64,000 bases of DNA. Origin: Algoriphagus antarcticus (GTDB lineage: Bacteria; Bacteroidota; Bacteroidia; Cytophagales; Cyclobacteriaceae). The first letter of the stretch is position 1; each line of letters starts with the position of its first letter. Shown here piece after piece: positions 28,344-36,993 of the stretch. The notes beneath the pieces are model-generated. The model was not told the origin of the DNA. It ran no database searches and was given only the letters and a program-made list of their open reading frames with translations. The stretch is taken from NCBI RefSeq assembly GCF_002150685.1, contig NZ_MSSW01000046.1:1-64000 (forward strand), read 5' to 3'. A program made the translations under genes and the position numbers.

Positions 28344-28433
28344 GGTCACACCTGTCTGCCGGCAGGCGAGTGGAATCTCGCATAATTGATAATTCTCCCC
28401 AGCGTGCGATGGCAAGGTCATACTCGATTTCAT
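28344..28433 (-). repeat. ATGAAATCGAG element, copy C (upstream of amidohydrolase)
   Basis: Read on the minus strand: ATGAAATCGAGTATGAC, a variable stretch, GAATTATCA, ATGCGAGATTCCA, then a CCTGCCGGCAG palindrome and GTGTGACC. It ends 21 nt before the amidohydrolase start. Other copies: 34407-34470 (-), 43193-43281 (+), 61079-61146 (+). Confidence 0.8.
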
Positions 28434-28493
28434 GGATTAGTATTACAGCCAAAACTACCCTATTTCAAACAATCCAAAAAGCCAGTCCTGTAA

Positions 28494-30581
28494 TTAGCGC
28501 ATCCAGATTTTACGGGTTTCTCTGAATTTCCCTTCAGATTCGAGTATAAGGATGTATAATCCAGGAGTAAGAAAACTCGCTTGGATTTCGACTTCTAGGT
28601 TAGCTGGAATCTGAATGTTACTCAGCAATTCTTGTCCGAGAGAATTGACTAATGTGCCTATTGAAGCTTTACTAGTAATGACTTTAATAGGACCGTCGTT
28701 TGGGTTGGGATAGATTTTGATTTTATACTCGTCAGTACCAGGATTTGGGTTTTCGGTCGAGCTCAAGTAAATCAGGCCGCCTCCTCGTGTTCCTAGAACC
28801 AAATCTGTTGGCCCTTCAAAAGCTGGTTTGATCGTAGCAATCCATGCGTTTCTACCCAATCGGGTTGGAAGGGTTTGATTGCCTATTTGCACAAATACAT
28901 CAGAGCGAGTCGAGGATTGCATGAAATTTTCAATTTTATTAAGTACTCCATTTTGATCGACCGTGTAAAGGTCAGGATTAGGCTTTTCGATTACGGCGAC
29001 GCTTAGGTTTCGATTTGCGGGGTTATCGCTAAAGCCCAAAAAATCAGTCTCTTTGAGGATTGCGGTATACGTGGAGAAATCTATCTCATATAAATCCAAG
29101 CTTCCATTTTGCGAAGCCACAAGCATCAGATCTACGTTCTCATAATTGAAAAACTGGAGATAATCTCCACGCTGAGGAGCGTATCCAGCTACGGAAACAG
29201 GAGTGTTTTCGGCTTTAGATAGATCATAAATTGCCTGTGAGGGAATATTGTTTTGATACCTGATACCTGAGGCCAGCAAATTCGTTTGTCCAGCTTTGTC
29301 GCGAAAATTGATGTACTGTGCATCCAACAGATCGAGAGCAGACAGATTTACATATTCACCAACTTGTTCTATGAGTTTCCCGTCGATCATTTTAAACTTG
29401 GAAAGCATGGACTCTACTTGCCCATTTTCCATCAGCGTATTTGCAGTGACTAGAAGTTCTCCCTGACTTTTATTTCCAAAGAAAACAGGCCTCGCATTTT
29501 CCCCTAAATCAATCATTTGATCTTGTAGGAAATCATAATCAGCATTTCCCTGATTATCGATTTTCACAATGGAACTGGCGAAATCCATTTTGTAATTGAA
29601 AGCAATTTCGCTGGTATTTAGACTAATGATTAGGTCTTCGTCAATCAGTTGTCCACTATGAAAAATGGGGAATTCGGGGAAATCGCCATAGTCGGGAAGG
29701 CTATTGGTGAAGCTTGTAAAAATTGGATCTATCGAACTTCCTGAATTGGGCAGAAAATAAAGAACACTGCACTCATCCCGACCCAAAACCAGATCATCTA
29801 TTCCATCTCCATTAAAATCCTGAAATAAAATAGAATGTCCTCCTGCATGCTCGATTCTTTTATTTTCATCTTCCAAATCTAATTTTGCCAATGGAGAACC
29901 TGAGCAAGTCTTTCCGAAGGAAAAATCTCCACATCCGCAAAACTCAAAGTTGCCCCAATGGTTTTCTCCAAATGCAAATCCATCGATATCCGCTGTTCCT
30001 TTTCGTTCCACGCTGGTGTTTCTGTAGAACTCCATGTAATCGCCTCCGGCAAAATTGAAGATGACTAAATCCAGATCCCCATCTCCATCTAGGTCTTGGA
30101 TTAGAGGAGTGTCCAAGTTATTGGTTTGGATATTTCCTGAGCCATCCAGTTTGAGAAAGTTTTGAGCAATTGTCCAAGAAATCTGGGTTCCCGTCGATGT
30201 ATTTTTATAGGCTTTGATTCCAAGGGCGGTGGAAGTGAAAAGATCCTTTTTCCCATCTCCATCAAAATCTGCCAGCACAAGAAATCCTCTGATGTCAGTC
30301 GGGAATGCATAGCTTAATTCTGGCAGGTGAGTGAAGGTTTCTCCACCCTTTTTAAAAACAAGTAGTTGTCGGGAATTGATGTCCCAAATAATCCATTCTT
30401 CGATCCCATCTCCCGTCAAATCAATTGTTTCTATTTGTGCTGAATTGATTCCTCCGGCAAAAGGAGAGGCAAGCAAAACATCATTAACCTGAACTTCCGG
30501 CTGTTGATCAATTCGATAAATTTCTTGTGCATTCAGCTGTAAGCTGCTGATGAGAAAAATGATAATCCAGAATTTGCGCAT
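28494..30581 (-). CDS. FG-GAP/VCBS repeat protein with T9SS sorting domain
   Basis: 695 residues with a signal peptide (MRKFWIIIFLISSLQLNAQ). Several Ca2+-binding FG-GAP-like loops occur: DLTGDGIEEW, DFDGDGKKDL, DLDGDGDLDL, DFNGDGIDDL, as in integrin-type beta-propellers. A Cys-rich insert (FCGCGDFSFGKTC) is near residue 215. The last 75 residues (IKIYPNPNDGPIKV ... GLYILILES) are a type A T9SS C-terminal domain, so the protein should be secreted or anchored on the cell surface. Its ligand is unknown. Divergent from murF. Confidence 0.9.
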   Translation of the reverse strand: MRKFWIIIFLISSLQLNAQEIYRIDQQPEVQVNDVLLASPFAGGINSAQIETIDLTGDGIEEWIIWDINSRQLLVFKKGGETFTHLPELSYAFPTDIRGFLVLADFDGDGKKDLFTSTALGIKAYKNTSTGTQISWTIAQNFLKLDGSGNIQTNNLDTPLIQDLDGDGDLDLVIFNFAGGDYMEFYRNTSVERKGTADIDGFAFGENHWGNFEFCGCGDFSFGKTCSGSPLAKLDLEDENKRIEHAGGHSILFQDFNGDGIDDLVLGRDECSVLYFLPNSGSSIDPIFTSFTNSLPDYGDFPEFPIFHSGQLIDEDLIISLNTSEIAFNYKMDFASSIVKIDNQGNADYDFLQDQMIDLGENARPVFFGNKSQGELLVTANTLMENGQVESMLSKFKMIDGKLIEQVGEYVNLSALDLLDAQYINFRDKAGQTNLLASGIRYQNNIPSQAIYDLSKAENTPVSVAGYAPQRGDYLQFFNYENVDLMLVASQNGSLDLYEIDFSTYTAILKETDFLGFSDNPANRNLSVAVIEKPNPDLYTVDQNGVLNKIENFMQSSTRSDVFVQIGNQTLPTRLGRNAWIATIKPAFEGPTDLVLGTRGGGLIYLSSTENPNPGTDEYKIKIYPNPNDGPIKVITSKASIGTLVNSLGQELLSNIQIPANLEVEIQASFLTPGLYILILESEGKFRETRKIWMR

Positions 30582-30674
30582 GGAATGGTAATAGGTAAGA
30601 CAAATTAATACGGTAGTCTCAGTTCAAAGATGTGAATGATTGCTTTATTTTGGGAATTAATTCCTTCAAAAACG

Positions 30675-31970
30675 ATGAATCTCTCCATTTTATATACCCT
30701 CTTCAAAAATAGTACTGGAGTCAGTACTGATACCCGAAAGATCGCAAAAGGCAACCTGTTTTTTGCGTTGAAAGGTCCAAATTTCGATGCTAATTCTTTT
30801 GCTCCAACAGCTTTGGAAATGGGGGCTTCGGCTGTTGTAATCGATGACATAGCCTACTTTGTGGAGGATGATGAGCGTTATTTTTTTGCTGAGGACTCCT
30901 TGAAAATGCTTCAGGATTTGGCCAATCATCATCGCAAGCAATTAACTATTCCGATCATAGGATTGACGGGATCGAATGGTAAAACAACCACCAAGGAGTT
31001 GATGAAGGCTGTTTTGAGCAAGAAATTCAAAACGGCTGCAACGGATGGGAATCTCAATAATCACATTGGAGTGCCTTTGACATTACTAACTATTACCGAA
31101 GAGGATGAAATCGCACTAGTAGAAATGGGGGCGAATAAACAAGGTGATATAGCCGAGCTTTGCCAGATCGCTGAACCGACGCATGGGATGATAACCAATA
31201 TCGGTAAAGCGCATCTGGAAGGAATGGGCGGGCCAGAGGGAGTACTGAAAACCAAGACAGAGTTGTTCCAATTTTTAAGAGAAAATGGAAGGACTGTGTT
31301 TATCAACTCTCAAGATCCGATTTTATCCAATTTTGTAAAGCGATTTGAGAATCCGGTGCTTTATCCTTCTCATGGTGATTTTTGTGAGGTGATTTTTCAA
31401 GAGGCCAATCCTTTTGTTAAATTTTCATTGGGAGGGGAAGAAGAGGTGTTTCTAACACACTTGATAGGAGCTTATAATTTCGGGAATATAGCCACTGCGC
31501 TCACTATCGGGAAGTTTTTTGGAGTGGAGGTAGAAAAGGCTGTGGAAGCTATTGTGAATTATCAGCCTTCCAATATGCGATCACAACTACTTGAAAAGCG
31601 CAGCAATTTGATCATCCTTGATGCTTACAATGCTAATCCTTCTAGCATGGAAGTAGCGATTAGGACTTTTGGGCAGATGACTGGCAAGAAGCACAAAATG
31701 CTGATCCTGGGTGATATGTTCGAATTGGGTGAGCATGCAGTGACGGAACATGCTAGGCTGGGAGAAATTATCAGCGAATATGAGATCGAAAAAGTTTGCT
31801 TTACTGGTCAGCTGATCGCGTCTGCCTTAGCCACTTACCCTAAGGCATTGTTTTTCCCAGACACTTTTTCATTTAGAAATTGGCTGCAGGACAGCAATCT
31901 GGAGGATTATCTCATCTTGATAAAAGGTAGCCGCGGAATGAAGCTGGAAGGGTTGGTTGATTTTATTTGA
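30675..31970 (+). CDS. murF: UDP-N-acetylmuramoyl-tripeptide--D-alanyl-D-alanine ligase
   Basis: Last cytoplasmic step of peptidoglycan precursor synthesis: ATP-dependent addition of D-Ala-D-Ala to UDP-MurNAc-tripeptide. 431 residues from MNLSILYTLF; a start 39 nt upstream would add a non-family tail. The ATP loop is GLTGSNGKTTTKEL, the Mur ligase middle motif is LNNHIGVPLTLL, and DAYNANPSS lies in the C-terminal domain. It stands outside the dcw cluster. It ends 8 nt past the convergent PIN toxin stop, so the two genes overlap slightly. Confidence 0.95.
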   Translation: MNLSILYTLFKNSTGVSTDTRKIAKGNLFFALKGPNFDANSFAPTALEMGASAVVIDDIAYFVEDDERYFFAEDSLKMLQDLANHHRKQLTIPIIGLTGSNGKTTTKELMKAVLSKKFKTAATDGNLNNHIGVPLTLLTITEEDEIALVEMGANKQGDIAELCQIAEPTHGMITNIGKAHLEGMGGPEGVLKTKTELFQFLRENGRTVFINSQDPILSNFVKRFENPVLYPSHGDFCEVIFQEANPFVKFSLGGEEEVFLTHLIGAYNFGNIATALTIGKFFGVEVEKAVEAIVNYQPSNMRSQLLEKRSNLIILDAYNANPSSMEVAIRTFGQMTGKKHKMLILGDMFELGEHAVTEHARLGEIISEYEIEKVCFTGQLIASALATYPKALFFPDTFSFRNWLQDSNLEDYLILIKGSRGMKLEGLVDFI

Positions 31971-32381
31971 AGAGGGCAAGGAAGGAATCTGGTGTATGGA
32001 CGGGAAGAGTGGATAATTTGTAGTCTTTAATATTTCTTGTAATAATAGCCTCAACGGGCGGGTTTTGTATAGCAGTTTCAAATTGTATAGCATCTTCAAA
32101 ATCTTTAAATCCGTTCTGAAACGCATTTCTGATTTCAAGATCTCCCACTGAAAGAATGTGGCAATATTCCAAAATCTGGAGTATTGACTGTATCGTTTTA
32201 TCTTTTCCGATTTCTTTTCTAGCAATGTAAAATGAATTTGAAATCATGAGGCTCGAAAGAAAAATTGAAACTTCACCAGTTACACCCAAAAGAAAGATTT
32301 TACTTGATTTTCTGAAAAAGGAACTCTTGTCAGTAAAGTGTCCAAGAAGACATCGGAATCAACTAATATGTTAAGAGCCAT
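31963..32381 (-). pseudogene. PIN-domain toxin, frameshifted in a homopolymer
   Basis: The ATG at 32381 lies inside the 3' end of the antitoxin gene and begins MALNILVDSDVFLDTLLTRVP, a typical PIN N-terminus with the first catalytic aspartate. After VP the frame runs to an early stop. One more T in the T5 tract (A5 at 32315-32319 on the plus strand) gives FFRKSSKIFLLGVTGEV, which leads into the remaining 108 codons with the other acidic residues (GFKDFEDAIQ; ITRNIKDYK). The restored protein has 139 residues. PIN toxins are RNases. As read it is inactive; slippage or a base-calling error could explain it. Confidence 0.82.
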
Positions 32382-32697
32382 ATTTTTTTATTAATTCCTC
32401 GGTAAGAGTTTTTTTATCTTTTGATAATTCTGAATACTCTAATTCTGCATTAGTTTTTTCCTTGTGTGAAAAAAACACTTCCAAATTCTTTGGAATAGGC
32501 TCAGTTCCTTCTAAAATCCGCTTCACTAGTTCAGGGTTTTTGGGAGTTATTTTCTCTAAGCCTCTTTTCTTGGTTTCAGTTACATCAGCCAAAAGTGTTT
32601 CTACAAGATCAGATAGACTCTGACCTTGCCGCTCAGCATACTTTTTTGCTTTTTCGGCAAGTTCTTCGTTGATGTCTAATGTTACTTTCGTTGTCAT
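32371..32697 (-). CDS. Antitoxin of the PIN toxin, ribbon-helix-helix type (DUF6364-like)
   Basis: 108 residues. The N-terminal MTTKVTLDINEELAEKAKKYAERQGQSLSDLVE follows the ribbon-helix-helix pattern of DNA-binding antitoxins; the Lys/Glu-rich C-terminus should wrap the toxin. The toxin ATG overlaps its end by 11 nt, the usual translational coupling of type II modules. It probably represses its own promoter. The antitoxin is intact although the toxin frame is broken, an arrangement that is not harmful. Confidence 0.85.
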   Translation of the reverse strand: MTTKVTLDINEELAEKAKKYAERQGQSLSDLVETLLADVTETKKRGLEKITPKNPELVKRILEGTEPIPKNLEVFFSHKEKTNAELEYSELSKDKKTLTEELIKKYGS

Positions 32698-32830
32698 GAC
32701 TTCTGGAATATTGGATATAATTTAAGAAGATTTCTTTCATTGTTGAAATCAATTTTGATTCAATTAAGTTTACTTCCGAGTCAGACCTCTGACGGTTTAC
32801 GAGTTTTATTGCTTACGAAAAATACATATC

Positions 32831-33508
32831 ATGCGTCCATTCTTGCCTTTTCTAGCTGCCCTTGGCGAACATAATTCTAAAGAGTGGATGGATGCCAATA
32901 AGAAATGGTATCAGGACACAAAGGCTGAGTTTTTGGAAGATGTGGCGGTTTTGCTGAAAGGAATCGGCGAATGGGAACCCGAGCTTTTGGTGTTTAAACC
33001 CAAGGATTGTGTGTTTAGACAAAATCGCGATATCCGCTTTTCGACTAATAAAGCTCCTTATAAGTCAAACTTTGGAGCTTATTTTTCACCAAAAGGAAAG
33101 AAGTCGGAAGGGCCTGGATACTACCTTCAAGTTCAACCTGGTAATTCATTTTTGGCGGGAGGAATCTGGATGCCGATGGCTGAGACCTTGAAAAAAATCA
33201 GGAGGGAAATAGATTACTCGGGATCAGAACTAGCGAAAATTGAAAGCAAGCCTGAATTCAAATCACTCTTTGGTCAAATCGAAGGAGAAAAACTCAAAAC
33301 CAGTCCCCGCGATTACGAGGCTGATCATGAATTTATTGGATACTTAAGATTGAAGAGTTTTACTGTTTCTTCGAAAATCTCAGATAGCGATATTGAATCA
33401 GGAAATTTCATCAACATTGCTTTGGATGGTTTTCAGAAAATGAGACCGTTGCAGGAGTTTCTTGCTAAAGCGATAGAAGATGTGGAAGGCGGATCGGGAA
33501 TATTATAA
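32831..33508 (+). CDS. DUF2461 family protein
   Basis: 225 residues, no signal peptide. The family pattern is clear: FLAALGEHNSKEWMDANKKWY at the start, then FRQNRDIRFSTNKAPYKSNF and a Gly-rich YYLQVQPGNSFLAGGIWMP. DUF2461 (TIGR02453) proteins are widespread and have no established biochemical role. Monocistronic. Confidence 0.93.
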   Translation: MRPFLPFLAALGEHNSKEWMDANKKWYQDTKAEFLEDVAVLLKGIGEWEPELLVFKPKDCVFRQNRDIRFSTNKAPYKSNFGAYFSPKGKKSEGPGYYLQVQPGNSFLAGGIWMPMAETLKKIRREIDYSGSELAKIESKPEFKSLFGQIEGEKLKTSPRDYEADHEFIGYLRLKSFTVSSKISDSDIESGNFINIALDGFQKMRPLQEFLAKAIEDVEGGSGIL

Positions 33509-33544
33509 GCTAGTATCTAGATGTAAGATTAGAGATATAAGAGT

Positions 33545-34381
33545 CTAGACCTGAGAATTAATCTCGAATTTCAAATCTTTCATTTTCTCCAGTGTAGCAG
33601 CGACACCATCTTCCTTATTGTGGTGAGTAATCTCATTCGCAACAGCCTTCACTTCCATTCGGGCGTTTTCAACCGCGACTCCCCAGCCTACAGACTGCAA
33701 CAGATCGATGTCATTATAATTGTCGCCAAAGGCAATCACTGACTCCATGCCGAAGTCGAATGCATGTTCTAGGATCTTCTTTAGTCCCGTAGCTTTTGAA
33801 ATAGCTTTTGGAGCAATTTCAAGATACGTATCGCTGGATCGATAAAGGTGCAAATCCAATGAATGCTCAAAATGCAATTCTCCGAAAAGCCAAGAGATTT
33901 CTTCGCTTGTTCCCATGCACATGACCTTGTGTGCGCCAGAATTGCCTTTTGACCAAAGCTCTACCACATCTTGTCCCGGAAGCCAGGTACAAGCAACTTT
34001 CGTGTTTCTAACTTCCCGCTGAGACCAATAGTCGTCTTTTTCCTCATACCAATTTTCTCCCTGAAATAAGCTCACATGGATGTCTGTTTTATGAGTTAGT
34101 CGAATGATTTTGGCTACCAAATCAACAGGAATACTCACGTCTTCAAGCACTTCTCCTTCTGCACTTAGGACATATCCGCCATTGTAACTTATCAAGGGTT
34201 GGGAAACGCGATTCATATCATGAAGCAAATGGCGCATAGCATCAGGCATGCGTGAACTTGCTAGAATCACGGGAAAATCCGACGGTAACTCAGCTACTAC
34301 GGCTTTGAGGCGAGGAGAAAGATCACGCACCGAATTGAGGAGTGTGCCGTCAATGTCAGAGCAAAAGGCTTTTATTTTCAT
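33545..34381 (-). CDS. HAD superfamily hydrolase, Cof subfamily
   Basis: 278 residues. Motif I is CSDIDGTLLNS (Asp9 nucleophile, Asp11 acid); motif II Ser lies in VILASSRMP; motif IV is IAFGDNYNDIDLL. The large type-C2 cap (about 85-200) marks the Cof/YidA branch, which dephosphorylates sugar phosphates, FMN or pyridoxal phosphate. Its start is 25 nt past repeat element copy D. Confidence 0.93.
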   Translation of the reverse strand: MKIKAFCSDIDGTLLNSVRDLSPRLKAVVAELPSDFPVILASSRMPDAMRHLLHDMNRVSQPLISYNGGYVLSAEGEVLEDVSIPVDLVAKIIRLTHKTDIHVSLFQGENWYEEKDDYWSQREVRNTKVACTWLPGQDVVELWSKGNSGAHKVMCMGTSEEISWLFGELHFEHSLDLHLYRSSDTYLEIAPKAISKATGLKKILEHAFDFGMESVIAFGDNYNDIDLLQSVGWGVAVENARMEVKAVANEITHHNKEDGVAATLEKMKDLKFEINSQV

Positions 34382-34406
34382 ATGGTTTTAATTTTCTTTC
34401 AATAGC

Positions 34407-34470
34407 CATATGGAATCTCATAGGGTTGATAATCCTTTCGTTTGAAGACTAGCGTCATACTCGATTTCAT
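34407..34470 (-). repeat. ATGAAATCGAG element, copy D (upstream of HAD hydrolase)
   Basis: Minus strand: ATGAAATCGAGTATGAC, variable stretch, GGATTATCA, CTATGAGATTCCATATGG. This copy lacks the GCCGGC palindrome. Its TGA (34467-34469) is the stop codon of the upstream membrane-protein gene, and it ends 25 nt before the HAD ATG. Confidence 0.75.
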
Positions 34471-34742
34471 TGATTGAATTCAGACCAGACCACATCATCT
34501 GCAAAATTGGCGAACACCCCAAAACCAATGACAGCTATAAATAGTATTATTGCGGCAAAAATAATGAGTTTGACAATTAACTCAGCTTTGGCCCAAGTCG
34601 CTTTTTCTGGATCGGTGGTTTTATCCGTTGCCCATACAATGAGCATGATGAGACCGATTAAAGGAAGCCTTTTTATCAGAACTGCGATTATCCATTCTCC
34701 CAAAGAGGTAGGAGGTTTTTTGTATTCATTTGGAAATTCCAT
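34467..34742 (-). CDS. Small membrane protein of unknown function
   Basis: 91 residues from MEFPNEYKKPPTSLGEW (an ATG 6 nt upstream is also possible). Two hydrophobic helices (LPLIGLIMLIVWA and LIVKLIIFAAIILFIAVIGFGVFA) are joined by a charged loop. I recognise no family. It follows the lipoprotein gene by 15 nt, so the two are likely cotranscribed. Its stop codon lies within the repeat element. Confidence 0.7.
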   Translation of the reverse strand: MEFPNEYKKPPTSLGEWIIAVLIKRLPLIGLIMLIVWATDKTTDPEKATWAKAELIVKLIIFAAIILFIAVIGFGVFANFADDVVWSEFNQ

Positions 34743-34757
34743 ATACAATAGGGTTAG

Positions 34758-35180
34758 TTAAAAATCTTTCGTTTCAAACATATATTCCTGCATGGCCACA
34801 TTCTCAGGATTAGTTGGATCTGTTTGAATAAACTGCACGGTAATTTGTTGATAATCTCCTGCATTTTCAAAATCTCTGAGGTAAAGTTCAGCACATTTTC
34901 TAGCCAAAACCTCGGGTTGATTTCCTAAAATGAGCGGATCGCCATTTTCTAATTTCAGATAAATTGTAGAAGTGGTCGTGTCATTCGAAGTTGATTTGCT
35001 GAGATTCACATTCATTCCTTGGAACTTACCAAGCATTCGGATTTCCTCAGAAGGCATAAATCCCTCTCCCATCATCGCCTCCATTCCTTTGAAAGCAAAT
35101 TTTGCAATGTTTTCAGGGTTGCACGAGCAGGAACTGATTGTTGCCAGGGAAAAAAGTAGGATAAGTATTCGGTTTCGCAT
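34758..35180 (-). CDS. Hypothetical lipoprotein
   Basis: 140 residues beginning MRNRILILLFSLATISSCSCNPE, where the cysteine after the hydrophobic stretch fits a lipobox. The rest is a soluble, mixed alpha/beta sequence with Thr/Ser-rich NDTTTSTIYLKLENG. No family recognised. First gene of a small operon with the membrane protein at 34467-34742. Confidence 0.72.
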   Translation of the reverse strand: MRNRILILLFSLATISSCSCNPENIAKFAFKGMEAMMGEGFMPSEEIRMLGKFQGMNVNLSKSTSNDTTTSTIYLKLENGDPLILGNQPEVLARKCAELYLRDFENAGDYQQITVQFIQTDPTNPENVAMQEYMFETKDF

Positions 35181-35224
35181 GTTGATTTCCAGTTAGGAAT
35201 TAGGTCATGCGAATTTAAACAATC

Positions 35225-35644
35225 TTAGGTAGATCTTTTTGAGATGACAAAAATGGCGCGTTTTTCTTCGGGTTTTTGAGGGTTGTTTAGGTCTGGGTAA
35301 GGAAAAGCATCTATCAGGTTTACTGTGTATTCTGAAGTAGAAAACTCCTGAGGAAAACCACTTGCATTTTCATTGGTGCTTAGCTGAAAGTCAGTATTCT
35401 TTCCATCAATTTTGAGTTGTCCTTCAATAACGATCATCCCCGCCCAGATGCAATTTACTCCAGCTGGACATCGAGAATCCTGAATATCCAAAAGGGTAAC
35501 GGATATGTTTTTAGGACAATTTTGAAGTGTTTCATTATTCGCTATTTCAAATTCCTTGTCTAGGTCAAAGCCCTCACAATCATTACCATTATTGCAAGAG
35601 AAGAATAAAGAGGCAGTCAGGAATAGTATCAATAGGTTGCGCAT
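35225..35644 (-). CDS. Hypothetical lipoprotein with DSRCPxxxxCIWAG motif
   Basis: 139 residues from MRNLLILFLTASLFFSCNNG (lipobox). A start at 35764 would put 40 hydrophobic residues before the lipobox and is rejected. The motif DSRCPAGVNCIWAG recurs in small Bacteroidota lipoproteins of unknown role; its two cysteines probably form a disulfide. It lies 44 nt upstream of the 34758-35180 lipoprotein gene. Confidence 0.75.
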   Translation of the reverse strand: MRNLLILFLTASLFFSCNNGNDCEGFDLDKEFEIANNETLQNCPKNISVTLLDIQDSRCPAGVNCIWAGMIVIEGQLKIDGKNTDFQLSTNENASGFPQEFSTSEYTVNLIDAFPYPDLNNPQKPEEKRAIFVISKRST

Positions 35645-35751
35645 AGCGGTTCGAATTAGAGATGGTTTAAAAGTATGAACTATACGGATTTGAGGAAGGA
35701 AGTGCTTCAAAATATTGTGTAGGAATCTAGGGAGAAAGGAAACTGTATAAA

Positions 35752-35800
35752 AAAAAAGCTCCACATTTTACTGTGAAGCTTTCAAAGTGGAGAATAACGG
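35752..35800. repeat. Duplicate of the tRNA-Ala 3' end plus terminator
   Basis: These 49 nt repeat 35853-35901 exactly. On the minus strand the copy carries the tRNA-Ala end (CCGTTATTCTCCAC) and the following AAAGCT...AGCTTT terminator-like hairpin. The 52-nt spacer 35801-35852 contains ATCGG-CTCTC-CCGAT, which resembles a T-arm with a short loop. Confidence 0.85.
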
Positions 35801-35852
35801 CCCAGATAGTGATCGGGAGAGCCGATGACCTTCTATTTATATGTAAAAAAAC

Positions 35853-35888
35853 AAAAAAGCTCCACATTTTACTGTGAAGCTTTCAAAG
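35853..35888 (-). terminator. Terminator of tRNA-Ala
   Basis: On the minus strand AAAGCT...AGCTTT arms and a T run follow the tRNA directly. The same sequence is duplicated at 35752-35787. Confidence 0.6.
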
Positions 35889-35962
35889 TGGAGAATAACG
35901 GATTCGAACCGTTGACCCCTACACTGCCAGCGTAGTGCTCTAGCCAACTGAGCTAATCCCCC
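35889..35962 (-). tRNA. tRNA-Ala (anticodon GGC)
   Basis: The minus strand folds into a full cloverleaf: acceptor GGGGGAT/ATTCTCC (two G-T pairs), D-arm GCTC...GAGC, anticodon arm CTACG-CTGGCAG-TGTAG, T-arm AACGG-TTCGAAT-CCGTT. The anticodon GGC reads Ala codons GCC/GCT. CCA is not encoded. A strong promoter lies 10 nt upstream, and its 3' end is duplicated downstream. Confidence 0.95.
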
Positions 35963-35972
35963 TTTTGGTTTG

Positions 35973-36003
35973 CAAATATAGACCTAGGTTTTTGCTGTGC
36001 AAA
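35973..36003 (-). promoter_or_regulatory. Promoter of tRNA-Ala, TTTG-N19-TATATTTG
   Basis: On the minus strand TTTG (36000-36003), a 19-nt spacer and TATATTTG (35973-35980) match both consensus boxes of Bacteroidota housekeeping promoters. The -7 box ends 10 nt before the tRNA 5' end. Confidence 0.75.
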
Positions 36004-36010
36004 GGAAATT

Positions 36011-36631
36011 TTACTCCGTAGAGTAATTAATTCGAGTCATGATGCTTCGGCCAAGTGTGACTTCATCAGTGAATTCTAATTCACCTCCCACAGGTATTCC
36101 CCGGGCGATAGAACTTACCATGACGCCTTTTTCCTTCAGCTTTTTTGCCAGATAAAATGAAGTAGTATCACCTTCCATTGTGGCGCTGAGTGCTAAAATA
36201 ACTTCCTTAATCGGGTCATCTTGCCCAGCAGCGTCTACTCTGGATAGCAAAGTCTCGATCTTCAGCTCCTCTGGTCCGATGCCTTGAATAGGAGAAATCA
36301 CTCCACCTAGTACATGATATTTACCCTGAAACTGATTGGTATTTTCTATTGCCAAAACATCCCGAATGTCTTCGACCACACAAATAATGGATCCATCACG
36401 GCGATGACTGATGCAGATACTGCACTCTTCAGCATCTGAGATATTATGACAGATTTTGCAATACTGTATCTCAGTTCGCATACGAGTGATTGCCAAAGCC
36501 AGAGCTTCAGTGTTTGCCTCGTGTTGCTTGAGAAGATGCAGCGCTAGTCGAAGAGCTGTTTTCTTACCGATTCCTGGAAGTCGGGAGATTTCGGTGACAG
36601 CATCTTCTATCAGTTTGGAAGGGAAATTCAC
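36011..36631 (-). CDS. recR: Recombination mediator protein RecR
   Basis: Works with RecO (and RecF) to load RecA at gaps. 206 residues: N-terminal helix-hairpin-helix (AVTEISRLPGIGKKTALRLALHLL), a zinc finger with four cysteines (CKICHNISDAEECSIC), and a Toprim domain (IICVVEDIRDVLAIENTNQF). Complete and typical. Downstream of clpS by 15 nt on the same strand. Confidence 0.97.
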   Translation of the reverse strand: MNFPSKLIEDAVTEISRLPGIGKKTALRLALHLLKQHEANTEALALAITRMRTEIQYCKICHNISDAEECSICISHRRDGSIICVVEDIRDVLAIENTNQFQGKYHVLGGVISPIQGIGPEELKIETLLSRVDAAGQDDPIKEVILALSATMEGDTTSFYLAKKLKEKGVMVSSIARGIPVGGELEFTDEVTLGRSIMTRINYSTE

Positions 36632-36646
36632 TTAGGCGGGTTTGAG

Positions 36647-36940
36647 TTATTCGATTGTAGCTTGGATTCCGGCATTTAATATAGCTTCACACATAGGTTT
36701 TAGCTCAGTGATACTGCCTTTTTTTACCGCACACTTTCCCCTGTAGTGAATGGTGATAGCGCATTGTTCCGCTTGTTCATTAGTGTGCTTGCAGACTTTT
36801 ATCAGAATCTTGATTACATGATCGAATGTGTTGAATTCGTCATTATAGACAATCAGGTCGTTGGATTCAATATCAATCATATCCTCCACCAAAACTTCGG
36901 ATTCTTCGATATATGGAAATGGGTCGTTTGAATGATTCAT
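36647..36940 (-). CDS. clpS: ATP-dependent Clp protease adaptor ClpS
   Basis: 97 residues. DLIVYNDEFNTFDHVIKILIKVCKHT is the N-degron-binding core of ClpS, and the acidic extension before it is the ClpA-contacting tail. It delivers N-end-rule substrates to the Clp ATPase. A TAATTTTG box ends only 4 nt before the ATG, so the message may be leaderless. Probably cotranscribed with recR. Confidence 0.93.
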   Translation of the reverse strand: MNHSNDPFPYIEESEVLVEDMIDIESNDLIVYNDEFNTFDHVIKILIKVCKHTNEQAEQCAITIHYRGKCAVKKGSITELKPMCEAILNAGIQATIE

Positions 36941-36944
36941 TTTG

Positions 36945-36952
36945 CAAAATTA
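36945..36952 (-). promoter_or_regulatory. -7 box abutting clpS
   Basis: TAATTTTG on the minus strand fits TAnnTTTG exactly and ends 4 nt before the clpS ATG. No well-spaced -33 box was seen. Confidence 0.4.
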
Positions 36953-36993
36953 AGAATATTGAACAACTTAGCGAACCCACTTCAATACGATTT

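Noticed and set aside
28323-28433. N-terminal extension of the amidohydrolase to an ATG at 28433
   Set aside because: The added residues are encoded by the intergenic repeat element and its spacer and would hide a clear lipoprotein signal.
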